DNA of 54,394 nucleotides from CAYZPB01 sp964568525 (GTDB lineage Bacteria > Bacillota > Bacilli > Tepidibacillales > Tepidibacillaceae). The stretch covers positions 1-54,394 of the forward strand of contig CAZMPM010000005.1 in the NCBI GenBank assembly GCA_964568525.1, written 5' to 3'. The notes beneath the pieces were generated by a model. That model had not been told where the DNA came from, did no database searches, and saw nothing but the letters and a program-made list of their open reading frames with translations. The position numbers and the translations under genes are program-made. Within the stretch, counting starts at the first letter, position 1. The number at the start of each line of letters is the position of its first letter. This document shows, one piece after another, positions 25,137 to 35,052 of the stretch.

Positions 25137-26063
25137 TTATTTTAAGCCTTCTAAGTATTGTTGCGCCGAAATTGCAGCAATACTACCGTCTCCAGCAGCC
25201 GTTACAACCTGTCTTAACATTTTGTCTCGCACATCTCCCGCCGCATAGATCCCCGGAACCGCCGTTGCCATCGTCTCATCTGTAATAATATGTCCATACT
25301 CATTTGTTATTCCTAAGTCAGCAACCATCTCAGTAATTGGTTGTGAACCAATATATACAAAAAGTCCATCCGCAGCAATTAGTCTTTCCTTCCCAGTTTT
25401 TATGTCCTCAACCATCAGGCCGGTAACATTCTCTTCGCCGACTACCTCTTTGATAACCGTGCTAAACAGAAACTCAATTTTTTTATTCGCAAAAGCCCGA
25501 TCCTGCAAAACTTTCACCGCACGCAATTCGTCGCGGCGATGCATAACAATTACTTTTTTCGCAAGTTTCGCTAAAAAGATTGCCTCCTCGACCGCAGCAT
25601 TACCACCACCAACCACTGCAACAACTTTGTCACGGAAAAAAGCGCCATCACAGACTGCGCACAAGGATACGCCTCGCCCAGCAAATTCCTTTTCACCAGG
25701 CACACCTAATTTATTTGGACGCGAACCGGTCGCGACAATAACTGCTCGTGCGTGGAAACTTTTGTCGGCAGCAATAATTTCCTTATACTCACCATGATCT
25801 ACTATTTTTTCTACATTCGCATACTGATAAGTAGCACCAAAAGCCATAGCATGTTCGAACATTCGCTCAGCCAACTCTGCTCCGTTAATACTTTTAAAGC
25901 CCGGATAATTTTCAAATTCATCGGTATTGACCAGCTGTCCGCCAGGAACCCCACGATCCAAAAGTACTGTTGAAAAACCCGCTCTCCCCGCATAGATTGC
26001 CGCAGTTAATCCACCGGGTCCAGCTCCAACAATCGCCACATCATACTTCTTCTCCATACCCAT
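25137..26063 (-). CDS. trxB: Thioredoxin reductase
   Basis: 308 residues. An FAD- and NADPH-dependent flavoprotein that reduces thioredoxin. The FAD motif GAGPGG is at 13-18, the redox pair Cys135-Ala-Val-Cys138 lies in SLCAVCDGAFF, the NADPH motif is GGGNAA (152-157), and the closing FAD segment is GIYAAGDVRD. The start ATG is seven bases after AAGGAGG. It is the last gene before the terminator at 25002-25026. Confidence 0.97.
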   Translation of the reverse strand: MGMEKKYDVAIVGAGPGGLTAAIYAGRAGFSTVLLDRGVPGGQLVNTDEFENYPGFKSINGAELAERMFEHAMAFGATYQYANVEKIVDHGEYKEIIAADKSFHARAVIVATGSRPNKLGVPGEKEFAGRGVSLCAVCDGAFFRDKVVAVVGGGNAAVEEAIFLAKLAKKVIVMHRRDELRAVKVLQDRAFANKKIEFLFSTVIKEVVGEENVTGLMVEDIKTGKERLIAADGLFVYIGSQPITEMVADLGITNEYGHIITDETMATAVPGIYAAGDVRDKMLRQVVTAAGDGSIAAISAQQYLEGLK

Positions 26064-26092
26064 AGTATATCCTCCTTCATCTCGCTCTCATA

Positions 26093-26899
26093 TTATAGCG
26101 GAATCATTATTCGCCGACGATCCTGAAAAGTCGCAATCTCCGTCAAACCGTACTGCATAAGTAATTCCTTTGCCTTTTCAACATTGTGATAAACTTCTTC
26201 TGGAGTGTGCGCATCAGATGACAGCGTAAAAGGAATCTTTAACTCAATCGCACGCGCCAAAATCCCGTTAGCCGGATACATCTCGCCTTTGGCCTTATCA
26301 AGACCCGATGCGTTTAACTCCATCGCCATACCGGCCTTACTAATTGCCTGCAATGCCTCCTCGATTTCCGCCGATAAATCCGCGGTAGGTGGCAGTCCAT
26401 GCTTTTTAATCACATCAAAATGGCCAACAAAATCATATAAACCAGATTTCACCGCAGCAGTTAATTCCTTAAAATAATCGCGATAGACTTGATTTACATC
26501 CTTACCTTGCCAGAGATGCGTTTGCCGCGAGTCGCTAATGTCCCACTCGCCAATATTATGTATGCTGCCAATCACATAGTCGAACGGATATGGCTTTAGC
26601 ACCTGCTCTAACTCTTTTTCCCAACCAGAAACGAAATAACCTTCCACACCAACGCGGACATCGATATCGCTTTTGTAAGCATGCTTAAGTGTAAGTGCTT
26701 CGCTTACATAGCCATCATACTGGGAGATATCCATTGCGGTACCAGTCGGCATTTTGTCAGCGGTAAGATGAACCAAGGGCAGATGGTCGGAAAGACCGAT
26801 TTGATCAAGACCCTTGGCAATTGCACTCTCGATGTATTCGCGCAGTTCGCCAACACTATGACCACAGCGCTCATGATGCGTATGATAATCAATCTTCAT
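26093..26899 (-). CDS. hisK: PHP-family histidinol phosphatase (HisK/HisJ type)
   Basis: 268 residues from the second of two adjacent ATGs, seven bases after AAAGGAG. PHP-domain metal ligands are visible: DYHTHHERCGH at the N-terminus, LSDHLPL, a central GVEGYFV, GSIHNIGEWD, VGHFDVIKKH and SSDAHTPEEV. This arrangement is typical of monofunctional histidinol-phosphate phosphatases. No other histidine genes are present here, so substrate assignment rests on the family alone. It overlaps the end of the acyltransferase gene. Confidence 0.85.
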   Translation of the reverse strand: MKIDYHTHHERCGHSVGELREYIESAIAKGLDQIGLSDHLPLVHLTADKMPTGTAMDISQYDGYVSEALTLKHAYKSDIDVRVGVEGYFVSGWEKELEQVLKPYPFDYVIGSIHNIGEWDISDSRQTHLWQGKDVNQVYRDYFKELTAAVKSGLYDFVGHFDVIKKHGLPPTADLSAEIEEALQAISKAGMAMELNASGLDKAKGEMYPANGILARAIELKIPFTLSSDAHTPEEVYHNVEKAKELLMQYGLTEIATFQDRRRIMIPL

Positions 26900-27383
26900 C
26901 ATTTTTCTCCTTTACTAACCTTGCTGGGTTACCGGCATAGAAAGACCCTGCCGGCACATTGCTAGTGATAACTGAACCTGCGCCAATTACGGCATTATCG
27001 CCAATCGTAACGCCCGGCAGAATCGTTGAATTTGCACCAATCATCACGTTATCACCAATATAAACATCGCCCAGTCGGTATTCGCTGATCAGATACTCAT
27101 GGGCGAGAATGGTCGTATTGTAACCAATGATCGTATTGTTGCCGATATGAATTCTTTGTGGATACATAATATCCATCATCACTTTATAGGCGATTGCTGT
27201 TTTATCGCCAACTTCGATCCGTAAACTGCGATAGAGCCAATTCTTCAGCTTAAACCACGGGATTACTCGTGCTAAGGAAATAACAAAAGTGTTAGTGAAT
27301 ACTCTCCAGAAACCGACCGTGTGATAAAGTTGCCAGAGCGAGTTGCTATCCGGGTTTACCTTGAAGCTAGTCTTCTTTCTCAA
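26889..27383 (-). CDS. YvoF-like hexapeptide-repeat acyltransferase
   Basis: 164 residues from a TTG at 27383, nine bases after AAGGGG. The frame is open to 27461, but the homologous part begins just after this TTG (SNSLWQLYHTVGFWR) and no ATG is suitably placed. A hydrophobic/aromatic N-terminal part leads to left-handed beta-helix hexapeptide repeats (VYIGDNVMIGANSTILPGVT, then IGDNAVIGAGSVIT) and the ending AGNPARLV, as in the maltose/galactoside acetyltransferase group. As I recall it, B. subtilis YvoF, also downstream of lgt, matches in the NSLWxxYxTV and IIGYNTTILAHEYLI segments. The substrate is unknown. It overlaps the end of lgt by 17 bases. Confidence 0.85.
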   Translation of the reverse strand: MRKKTSFKVNPDSNSLWQLYHTVGFWRVFTNTFVISLARVIPWFKLKNWLYRSLRIEVGDKTAIAYKVMMDIMYPQRIHIGNNTIIGYNTTILAHEYLISEYRLGDVYIGDNVMIGANSTILPGVTIGDNAVIGAGSVITSNVPAGSFYAGNPARLVKEKNDED

Positions 27384-28368
27384 ACTCAACGTCCCCTTCT
27401 TCGGTCGAGTCACTTTTGTCCACTCTGTTAGTGAGATTAGCACCACTGTCAGGCTTTCCACTATTTGATTTTCCTAAATAAGGATGGTCGGCGTAGCGTA
27501 GCTTTGACCGTTCGCCCCTAGAAATATAGATTAGATAGCCAACAAAGAGGATTATTGCCAGCAAGCTAAACAACTGTGCAGAACGAATATTCCCGCCAGT
27601 CAGTGCTCCCGCCTCCCAGAATGCACCGAGCGGCGCCCAGAGCGCCTCCAGTAGCTTGCTCAACCACTCAGGACCGTCAAAAGCTAAACTGTCTGTTCGC
27701 AAACCTTCAATAAAGAAGCGACCGATTGAGTACCAGATAAAGTAGAACGAAAGAACAACGCCTCTAATTGGATTACGGTACCTAATTAACAGTATGATAA
27801 TTACTCCAATGATACTCCAGATTGACTCATATAAAAATGTCGGATGATGGAAGCTACCATCAATCCACATCTGATTTATGATGAACTGCGGCAGATGCAG
27901 GTTTTCCAGAAATTCTAGACTAACCGGACCGCCAAAAGCTTCTTGATTAGTGAAGTTGCCCCAACGACCAATCGCTTGCCCTAATAAAACACTTGGAAAT
28001 GCGATCTCTGCAACCTGCACGAAGGAGAAACCTTTGATTTTTGCATAAATAAAGCCGGCCAGAAGGCTGCCAAGGATTACACCATGGATTGCAATTCCAC
28101 CATCGCGAAAGGCAAGTATTTTGCTAGGATATTGGCTGTAATAATCCCAGTGGAAAGCAACATAATATAGTCGGCCACCTAAAAGTGCGGTAGGAATAGC
28201 TAAAAGTATCGTATTCAGAAAAGTATCGAAATCAAAGCCAATTCTTTTAGTTTCATAAAAGGCTAAAAGAACAGCAATTAGCGCACCCGCGCCAATAATG
28301 ATTCCATACCAATAGACCGGAAAGCTTCCTATCTGAAAAGCTACTCGATCAATAATTTCGAGTTCCAT
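27367..28368 (-). CDS. lgt: Prolipoprotein diacylglyceryl transferase
   Basis: 333 residues and about seven membrane helices. It attaches diacylglycerol to the lipobox cysteine, including those of the lipoproteins encoded at 5.8-9.4 kb. The family signature GRWGNFTNQEAFG is present, with the HGVILGS segment and a YESIWSIIG helix. The last 50 residues form a charged, Ser/Asp-rich cytoplasmic tail (NRVDKSDSTEEGDVEFEKED) longer than usual. The start is seven bases after AAGGGG. In Bacillus lgt is preceded by hprK, which is missing here. Confidence 0.97.
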   Translation of the reverse strand: MELEIIDRVAFQIGSFPVYWYGIIIGAGALIAVLLAFYETKRIGFDFDTFLNTILLAIPTALLGGRLYYVAFHWDYYSQYPSKILAFRDGGIAIHGVILGSLLAGFIYAKIKGFSFVQVAEIAFPSVLLGQAIGRWGNFTNQEAFGGPVSLEFLENLHLPQFIINQMWIDGSFHHPTFLYESIWSIIGVIIILLIRYRNPIRGVVLSFYFIWYSIGRFFIEGLRTDSLAFDGPEWLSKLLEALWAPLGAFWEAGALTGGNIRSAQLFSLLAIILFVGYLIYISRGERSKLRYADHPYLGKSNSGKPDSGANLTNRVDKSDSTEEGDVEFEKED

Positions 28369-28405
28369 CTAACTACCCCTTTACAATAGAATGAATCAGT
28401 ATTAA

Positions 28406-28600
28406 TTACGCGCGATCAGGTCCCGGTATAACAAAGAATGCAATAATGTAAAATAGTAATCCTGGGAAAAAAGCAGTAAAAACAGTTATTAGTACATATA
28501 ATAAACGAACGATAGTAACATCCAGGTTAGCATACTCTGCTATCCCACCAAGTACACCCGCAAGCATTACTTGGTCTTTAGACCTTGTTAACTTTTTCAT
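28406..28600 (-). CDS. PspC-domain membrane protein
   Basis: 64 residues from the ATG at 28600 (MKKLTRSK), nine bases after AAGGTG; a GTG at 28612 overlaps that site. The protein is almost entirely a PspC domain: a basic start, VMLAGVLGGIAEYANLDVTI, then RLLYVLITVFTAFFPGLLFY and IIAFFVIPGPDRA. It has one or two membrane helices. PspC-like proteins sense or buffer envelope stress; Bacillus has a similar gene (yvlC) near uvrA and lgt, in agreement with the order here. Confidence 0.88.
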   Translation of the reverse strand: MKKLTRSKDQVMLAGVLGGIAEYANLDVTIVRLLYVLITVFTAFFPGLLFYIIAFFVIPGPDRA

Positions 28601-28643
28601 AATATCACTCACCTTTGTCTAAAATAATATAATAATTATAATT

Positions 28644-31490
28644 CTAAGCTTTATTATATCCTATTTTTCTACGTTCTAGTACTTCTTTGAGATAATGACC
28701 TGTGTAGGAATTTTCCGCCTCTGCCACTTGCTCCGGCGTTCCGGCAACAAGCACCTCGCCACCGCCGGCACCACCCTCTGGTCCTAAGTCGATTATATAG
28801 TCAGCCGTTTTAATTACATCCAAATTATGCTCAATCACGACAACAGAATCGCCATTATCCACTAACTTCTGCAACACTTGTAAAAGACGTGCTACATCAT
28901 CAGAATGCAAACCAGTTGTCGGCTCGTCAAGAATATAAAGTGTTCGCCCATTACTCCGCTTATAAAGTTCTGATGCCAGCTTAACCCGCTGTGCCTCACC
29001 ACCGGATAAGGTTGTAGATGACTGACCCAATTTGATATAGCCAATGCCAACATCATGAATCGTCTGCATTCGTCGCTTAATCTTTGGAATATTCTCAAAA
29101 AAGTTCAGCGCATCCTCCACTGTCATATCCAGCACGTCAGCAATGTTTTTCCCTTTATATTTAATGTCCAAAGTCTCACGATTATAGCGCTTGCCTTTAC
29201 AGACCTCGCAAGGTACATAGACATCTGGCAAAAAGTGCATTTCAATTTTCAGAATACCATCACCGCTGCAAGTCTCACAGCGACCACCCCTAACATTGAA
29301 ACTGAAGCGTCCTTTGCTATAGCCACGTACCTTGGCCTCATTCGTTTCCGCAAAAAGTGCCCGAATCTCATCAAATACACCGGTGTAGGTAGCAGGATTC
29401 GAACGCGGAGTTCTACCGATTGGCGACTGACTAATCTCGACAACGCGGTCCAATTTATCGATACCGAGTATCTCGTCGTGATCGCCAGCACGCACACGCG
29501 AACGCTGGAGCTCACGCGCTAGTCCCTTATGCAGCACATGATTGACTAATGAACTTTTGCCAGAACCAGAGACGCCAGTGACAACAACAAACATCCCTAG
29601 CGGAATCTTCACATCAATATTCTTCAAGTTATTCTCGCGCGCACCTTTAATTGTTAAGTAATTTCCGTTTGGCTTGCGGCGTTCAGTTGGTGTGAAAATT
29701 GACTTGGCACCGCTCAAATACTGACCGGTTAAACTATTTTTATTAGCCATGACTTCCTCCGGAGTACCGAACGCGACTACCTCTCCACCATGTAAACCAG
29801 CACCTGGCCCAATATCAAGAATGTAGTCAGCACAAAGCATCGTTGCTTCATCATGCTCAACCACAATCAATGTATTCCCCAGGTCGCGCAATCGTTGCAA
29901 CGTTTCCAGCAGTTTATTATTATCACGCTGATGCAGACCAATACTTGGCTCATCTAACACATAAAGAACTCCCATTAAGTTCGAGCTTATCTGCGTTGCT
30001 AAGCGCGTCCGTTGCGCCTCACCACCGGATAATGTTTCTGCAGCCCGACTTAAATTTAGGTAATCAAGTCCCACATTTTTTAGAAAACCTAGACGTTCAT
30101 TAATCTCTTTCAGAATTACATCGGCAATCTGATGCTCCTTATTGCTAAGCTTGATATCACGGAAAAAATCTACAGCATCACCAATCGATAGGCGCGTTAC
30201 ATAATCGATATTGCGGTTATTAACTAAAACCGCAAGAATCTCCGGTTTAAGTCGTGCTCCATTACAGGCCGGGCATGGTGTCTCGTTCAAATAATTTTCG
30301 ATAAACTCACGAACATAATCAGATGCTGTTTCCTTATAGCGCCGTTCCAAGTTTGGTACCAGCCCCTCAAAAATCGGGTTGCTCGTCCGCGTCTCGCCAA
30401 AATCATTGGTAAAGGTAAAGCGAATTCTCTCGCCTTGCGAACCATAGAGAATTGTTGCTAATTTATCTTTGGGAATTTCCGAATAGACAGTATCAAGGTC
30501 AAGATCAATGTGTTTGCATAATGTCGCAAGAAACTGCGGGTAATAATTGGATGTACCACCAGCCCATGGCTCAAGTGCACCCTCACGTAATGTCTTATTT
30601 TTGTTCGGCACAACAAGATCGAGGTCAATCTCCATTTTTTTGCCCAGACCATCGCAGGTTGTACAAGCGCCGTAAGGACTGTTAAATGAAAACATTCGCG
30701 GAGAAAGTTCATCCATACTAAAACCGCAGATCGGACAAGCGAGTTTCTGACTAAATAAAAACTCATCATTGCCATCTATGTCAACACGAACCTTGTCATC
30801 AGTCATCGTTAGCGCTGTCTCAAAAGAATCGCTAAGACGTGCTTCTATTCCCGGCTTAATAACTATCCGGTCAACAACTACCTCGATGGTGTGCTTTTTA
30901 TTCTTTTCTAGCAGAATTTCCTCTTCTAAATCAATAATTACGCCATCAATTCGAGCACGCACGAACCCTTTTTTCTTAATATCCTCAAGCAGTTTCTGAT
31001 GCTCACCTTTGCGACCTTCAACGATTGGCGCTAATATTTGGATTCGAGTCTTTTCCGGTAATGTCATGACACGGTCAACCATCTGTTCAATTGACTGTGC
31101 TGTAATTTCAACTCCATGAACCGGGCAGTGCGGCTTACCAACTCGTGCGTATAATAACCGCAAAAAGTCGTAAATCTCGGTAATAGTACCAACTGTCGAA
31201 CGCGGATTGCGGTTTGTTGTCCGCTGGTCAATCGAAATAGCCGGCGACAACCCCTCAATCGAGTCTACATCCGGTTTATCCATCTGCCCAAGAAATTGAC
31301 GCGCATAAGCAGAAAGCGACTCGACATAACGTCGTTGTCCCTCCGCATATATCGTATCAAAAGCCAGCGACGACTTGCCGGAACCACTTAATCCGGTTAC
31401 AACAATCAGTTTGTCGCGCGGAAGCGAGATGTCAATATTTTTTAAGTTGTGGACGCGAGCGCCCTTTATATCAATACTTTTCTGTGACAT
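28644..31490 (-). CDS. uvrA: Excinuclease ABC subunit A
   Basis: 948 residues. The damage-recognition ATPase of nucleotide excision repair. It has two ABC modules: Walker A motifs GLSGSGKS (33-40) and GVSGSGKS in the C-terminal half, each with an LSGGEAQR signature. Zinc-binding CPICGF..CTTCDG and CETCSGDG..CEVCKGKRYN clusters are intact. It begins 17 bases after uvrB within ctpA-uvrB-uvrA. Confidence 0.99.
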   Translation of the reverse strand: MSQKSIDIKGARVHNLKNIDISLPRDKLIVVTGLSGSGKSSLAFDTIYAEGQRRYVESLSAYARQFLGQMDKPDVDSIEGLSPAISIDQRTTNRNPRSTVGTITEIYDFLRLLYARVGKPHCPVHGVEITAQSIEQMVDRVMTLPEKTRIQILAPIVEGRKGEHQKLLEDIKKKGFVRARIDGVIIDLEEEILLEKNKKHTIEVVVDRIVIKPGIEARLSDSFETALTMTDDKVRVDIDGNDEFLFSQKLACPICGFSMDELSPRMFSFNSPYGACTTCDGLGKKMEIDLDLVVPNKNKTLREGALEPWAGGTSNYYPQFLATLCKHIDLDLDTVYSEIPKDKLATILYGSQGERIRFTFTNDFGETRTSNPIFEGLVPNLERRYKETASDYVREFIENYLNETPCPACNGARLKPEILAVLVNNRNIDYVTRLSIGDAVDFFRDIKLSNKEHQIADVILKEINERLGFLKNVGLDYLNLSRAAETLSGGEAQRTRLATQISSNLMGVLYVLDEPSIGLHQRDNNKLLETLQRLRDLGNTLIVVEHDEATMLCADYILDIGPGAGLHGGEVVAFGTPEEVMANKNSLTGQYLSGAKSIFTPTERRKPNGNYLTIKGARENNLKNIDVKIPLGMFVVVTGVSGSGKSSLVNHVLHKGLARELQRSRVRAGDHDEILGIDKLDRVVEISQSPIGRTPRSNPATYTGVFDEIRALFAETNEAKVRGYSKGRFSFNVRGGRCETCSGDGILKIEMHFLPDVYVPCEVCKGKRYNRETLDIKYKGKNIADVLDMTVEDALNFFENIPKIKRRMQTIHDVGIGYIKLGQSSTTLSGGEAQRVKLASELYKRSNGRTLYILDEPTTGLHSDDVARLLQVLQKLVDNGDSVVVIEHNLDVIKTADYIIDLGPEGGAGGGEVLVAGTPEQVAEAENSYTGHYLKEVLERRKIGYNKA

Positions 31491-31507
31491 AATCCTTCTC
31501 CCTTTAT

Positions 31508-33481
31508 CTATTCGGCACTGAGTTCAATCATCAGATCACGCAGCTCTGCCGCCTTCTCAAAATTCAATTCCTTCGCCGCCTTACGCATCTCAATCTCAAT
31601 ATTTTCTATTAAGCTGGTGCGCTCTTGCTTACTCATTTTTTTGCCGGAAGCTGCATGGTAGCCCGCTTTATCTTCGGCCACACGCACCGCCTCAATAACA
31701 TCACTGATTTTCTTCGTAATCGTCTGTGGTTCAATTCCATTTTTCTCGTTAAATTCCTGCTGAATTGCCCGGCGCCGATAGGTTTCATCAATCGCAATCT
31801 GCATCGAATCAGTTGTTGTGTTGGCATACATAATTACTTTACCATGAATATTACGTGCCGCCCGTCCAATCGTCTGGATTAATGAGCGTGAAGACCGCAG
31901 GAAGCCCTCTTTATCAGCATCTAATATCGCAATTAGAGATACTTCCGGTATATCGAGCCCCTCCCGCAAAAGATTGATCCCGACCAAAACATCGAACTCA
32001 CCTAGCCGCAGGTCGCGGATTATCTGCACACGTTCCAGCGTCTTAATGTCGGAATGTAGATATTTTACTTTGATACCGATTTCCTTCAGATAATCAGTTA
32101 AATCCTCAGCCATTTTCTTGGTCAGTGTCGTTACGAGTACGCGTTCCTTAACTGCTATTCGCTGATTAATCTCACCAATCAAGTTATCAATCTGTCCTTT
32201 AGCAGGACGCACCTCAAGCTCGGGATCAAGCAGACCGGTCGGTCTTATAATCTGTTCAACAACATTTGTTGATAGATCAATTTCATAATCGCCCGGTGTT
32301 GCCGACAGGTAGATCGCCTGATCTACTCGCTCCGTAAACTCATCAAAACGTAATGGTCGGTTATCCATCGCCGATGGCAAGCGAAAGCCATGATCGACGA
32401 GGATACTTTTGCGAGCACGGTCACCATTATACATGCCACGTATTTGTGGTAGAGTAACATGCGACTCATCTATCAATAAGACAAAATCTTCGGGAAAGTA
32501 ATCAATTAATGTATGCGGAGTTGAACCTGCTGGCCGATTCTCGATATGGCGTGAATAGTTCTCAATCCCAGAACAGAAGCCGAGCTCTCGCATCATCTCA
32601 AGGTCGTAGCGTGTTCTTTGTTCAAGCCGTTGTGCTTCTAGTAGCTTATTATTAGCACGAAAATACGCCAAACGTTCCTCAAGTTCTGCCTCTATATCGC
32701 GAACCGCTCGTCGCATGTTCTCATCGCTGGTAACAAAGTGAGAGGCCGGAAAGATTGCAATATGGTCGCGGTCACCGATGACTTCACCTGTTAGCACATC
32801 AATTTCACGGATGCGTTCAATCTCATCGCCAAAAAATTCCACGCGGACAGCTTGCTCGCTACGTGATGCCGGAAAAATCTCCACAACATCACCGTTAACG
32901 CGAAACGTTCCACGGATAAAATTAAAATCATTGCGCTGGTACTGAATATCGACTAATTTACGCAAAACCTGATTGCGTTCGCGTTCCATCCCAACACGCA
33001 GAGAAAGGACTAAATCCTTGTACTCTTTCGGTGATCCTAGGCCGTAAATACTCGACACACTTGATACAATTATAACGTCATTTCTCTCAATAATTGCACT
33101 TGTCGCCGAGTGTCGAAGTTTGTCAATCTCATCATTAATCGATGCATCCTTCTCAATATATGTGTCAGTATAAGGCAGGTAAGCCTCCGGCTGATAGTAA
33201 TCATAATAGCTGACAAAATACTCAACCGCATTATTCGGAAAAAAGCTTTTAAACTCACTAGCAAGCTGCGCAGCCAAGGTCTTATTATGAGCAATTACTA
33301 GCGTTGGCCTGTTCACCTGCTCGATAACTTTTGCCGCTGTATAAGTCTTGCCGGTACCGGTTGCACCAAGTAATACTTGATTTTTTTCATCATTTAAAAT
33401 GCCTTGAACCAGCCGTTCAATCGCTTGTGGCTGGTCTCCTTGTGGCATAAAATTCGATTCTAATTTAAAGCGACCACTCAT
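31508..33481 (-). CDS. uvrB: Excinuclease ABC subunit B
   Basis: 657 residues. It verifies damage after loading by UvrA and recruits UvrC. Visible: Walker A GATGTGKTYTAAKV, the beta-hairpin YYDYYQPEAYLP, helicase motif LLIDESHVTLPQ, IGRAARN, and a C-terminal UVR coiled coil (IEIEMRKAAKELNFEKAAEL). The start overlaps the ctpA stop by four bases, with AGAGGGG in the ctpA coding end. Confidence 0.99.
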   Translation of the reverse strand: MSGRFKLESNFMPQGDQPQAIERLVQGILNDEKNQVLLGATGTGKTYTAAKVIEQVNRPTLVIAHNKTLAAQLASEFKSFFPNNAVEYFVSYYDYYQPEAYLPYTDTYIEKDASINDEIDKLRHSATSAIIERNDVIIVSSVSSIYGLGSPKEYKDLVLSLRVGMERERNQVLRKLVDIQYQRNDFNFIRGTFRVNGDVVEIFPASRSEQAVRVEFFGDEIERIREIDVLTGEVIGDRDHIAIFPASHFVTSDENMRRAVRDIEAELEERLAYFRANNKLLEAQRLEQRTRYDLEMMRELGFCSGIENYSRHIENRPAGSTPHTLIDYFPEDFVLLIDESHVTLPQIRGMYNGDRARKSILVDHGFRLPSAMDNRPLRFDEFTERVDQAIYLSATPGDYEIDLSTNVVEQIIRPTGLLDPELEVRPAKGQIDNLIGEINQRIAVKERVLVTTLTKKMAEDLTDYLKEIGIKVKYLHSDIKTLERVQIIRDLRLGEFDVLVGINLLREGLDIPEVSLIAILDADKEGFLRSSRSLIQTIGRAARNIHGKVIMYANTTTDSMQIAIDETYRRRAIQQEFNEKNGIEPQTITKKISDVIEAVRVAEDKAGYHAASGKKMSKQERTSLIENIEIEMRKAAKELNFEKAAELRDLMIELSAE

Positions 33482-34929
33482 TGAATCAGCCCCTCTAACA
33501 CCTCAATCGCAGTTTGTAGTTGCAAATCATTCTTAGGATCTTTAATTATATCAATTATGCGTGATTGTAATCGTTCAGTAGTTTGCTTGTCAACAATACC
33601 CGTCTGGCTTAATCCCTCGTCACGCTGGAATTTTTTTAGAACATTCTCAGTCGCTTGATCGAAGTAGCCATCCTCACGTAGTAGCATACCGTCTAAACCA
33701 TATAATCCGTTTAAAATTAACTGCAAATTAGCAACCATCGGACTATTTACATCGTAACGCAAATCAGCATCATTCGGAATTACCGTGCTTTCAAAATACC
33801 GCGGGTTCTCCACCTTATAATCTGGTTCAACGCCAACACCGTCAATCTCGTTGCTTTTTGGTGTTAGCCATTTTGCTGTGGTTAGCTTAACAACTCCGCC
33901 ATCAGCTAACGGATACAAATTCTGGACAGTCCCTTTTCCATATGTGGTAGTCCCAACTAGCGGATAACCACCTGATTCTTTTACAGCACTTGCCAGAATT
34001 TCTGAAGCACTAGCGGAAGATTCATCAATCAGCACAGTAATCGGATATTTAGCTGCATCCATTTTCGAGTGGAAGACATCTTCTGTCAATTTATCAACCA
34101 CACGCACAACTATCTCTCTATTAGGAATAACTAAATTACTAATATCAAGCACACTCTGTAGATAACCACCAGGGTTGCCACGAACATCAATAATTAACCC
34201 CTTTATTCCCTGCTTCTCTAAATCAATTAACGCCTTGCGAAAATCAGTATATGTTTTGTCGCCAAAGTTTGTAATTTCAATATATCCTAGTTTAGCTTTT
34301 TTACCATTTACGATTTTCGAATGGATCGTAATATTCGGAATTTTATCGCGAATAATTGACATTGTAATCGTATCATCAATCGATGGTCGGTAAATCTCTA
34401 ATAGCGCCTCAGTCCCCTTTGGCCCCTTAATTTTATTAACGGCTTCATATAGTGTCTTACCCTCTAATGATTCGCCATTTACTGACAAAATTTGATCGCG
34501 CGCCAGCAACCCCGCTTTTTCTGACGGGCTCCCCTTGATTGGTGCTACCACAGTAATTTTCCCGTTTTCTAACGTTACCTCAGCGCCAATTCCGTCAAAC
34601 GACTCATCTAAGCTTTTCTCAAACTCAGCTGCCTCTTCCGGGCTCATGTAGTAAGAGTGGCGATCACCAAGCGAATCGAACATCCCACGAATTGCGCCAT
34701 TGACAATCTCATCTTTATCGCCATTACCAACATAATGGCCACGAATTATATTATAAATGTCATCCAGCTTAGAAAAATCGCTCTGCTTAGTGATGACACT
34801 GCCGTTTCCATCAACAACAGGAGGAATAGTAGTTGGCTCTTTATCAGAATTAAACGCCAACACCGCATAGCCGGTTATAAACATTACAACAATTATTAGT
34901 AGAACAATCTGTGATTTTCTTAAATACAC
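33478..34929 (-). CDS. ctpA: C-terminal processing protease (S41) with PDZ and peptidoglycan-binding domains
   Basis: 483 residues from a GTG at 34929, eight bases after AAAGGGTGG. One N-terminal membrane helix (about 8-25) anchors it with the rest outside. A PDZ domain lies at about 105-180 (VVAPIKGSPSEKAGLLARDQ). The S41 core at about 200-385 has Ser307 (ESSASASEI) and Lys332 (TYGKGTVQ), 25 residues apart as in CtpB. A peptidoglycan-binding domain is at about 395-470 (GYFDQATENVLKKFQRDEGL). It probably trims exported proteins at the wall. It follows the ftsEX/hydrolase unit and heads the uvr operon. Confidence 0.95.
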   Translation of the reverse strand: MYLRKSQIVLLIIVVMFITGYAVLAFNSDKEPTTIPPVVDGNGSVITKQSDFSKLDDIYNIIRGHYVGNGDKDEIVNGAIRGMFDSLGDRHSYYMSPEEAAEFEKSLDESFDGIGAEVTLENGKITVVAPIKGSPSEKAGLLARDQILSVNGESLEGKTLYEAVNKIKGPKGTEALLEIYRPSIDDTITMSIIRDKIPNITIHSKIVNGKKAKLGYIEITNFGDKTYTDFRKALIDLEKQGIKGLIIDVRGNPGGYLQSVLDISNLVIPNREIVVRVVDKLTEDVFHSKMDAAKYPITVLIDESSASASEILASAVKESGGYPLVGTTTYGKGTVQNLYPLADGGVVKLTTAKWLTPKSNEIDGVGVEPDYKVENPRYFESTVIPNDADLRYDVNSPMVANLQLILNGLYGLDGMLLREDGYFDQATENVLKKFQRDEGLSQTGIVDKQTTERLQSRIIDIIKDPKNDLQLQTAIEVLEGLIQ

Positions 34930-34969
34930 CTGCTACGCCACCCTTTCAGCTTGACCAATACACTTTGAT

Positions 34970-34998
34970 ATTATATCGCTTTCGACTTATGTAGTAAA
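34970..34998 (-). promoter_or_regulatory. Promoter of ctpA-uvrBA
   Basis: On the minus strand TTTACT (34993-34998), a 17-base spacer and a perfect TATAAT (34970-34975). It lies just downstream of the terminator of the preceding unit. Confidence 0.65.
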
Positions 34999-34999
34999 C

Positions 35000-35027
35000 A
35001 AAAAACGGCATTTTGCACAATGCCGTT
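35000..35027 (-). terminator. Terminator of the ftsEX/hydrolase unit
   Basis: On the minus strand AACGGCATT and AATGCCGTT pair around a six-base loop, followed by a T run. It separates the EnvC-like gene from the ctpA promoter. Confidence 0.92.
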
Positions 35028-35052
35028 CTCATGAATTAGCTATTTTTCGTCA

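Noticed and set aside
29055..29522. A 155-codon plus-strand frame opposite uvrA
   Set aside because: It is antisense to a strongly conserved region of uvrA with no promoter or ribosome site.
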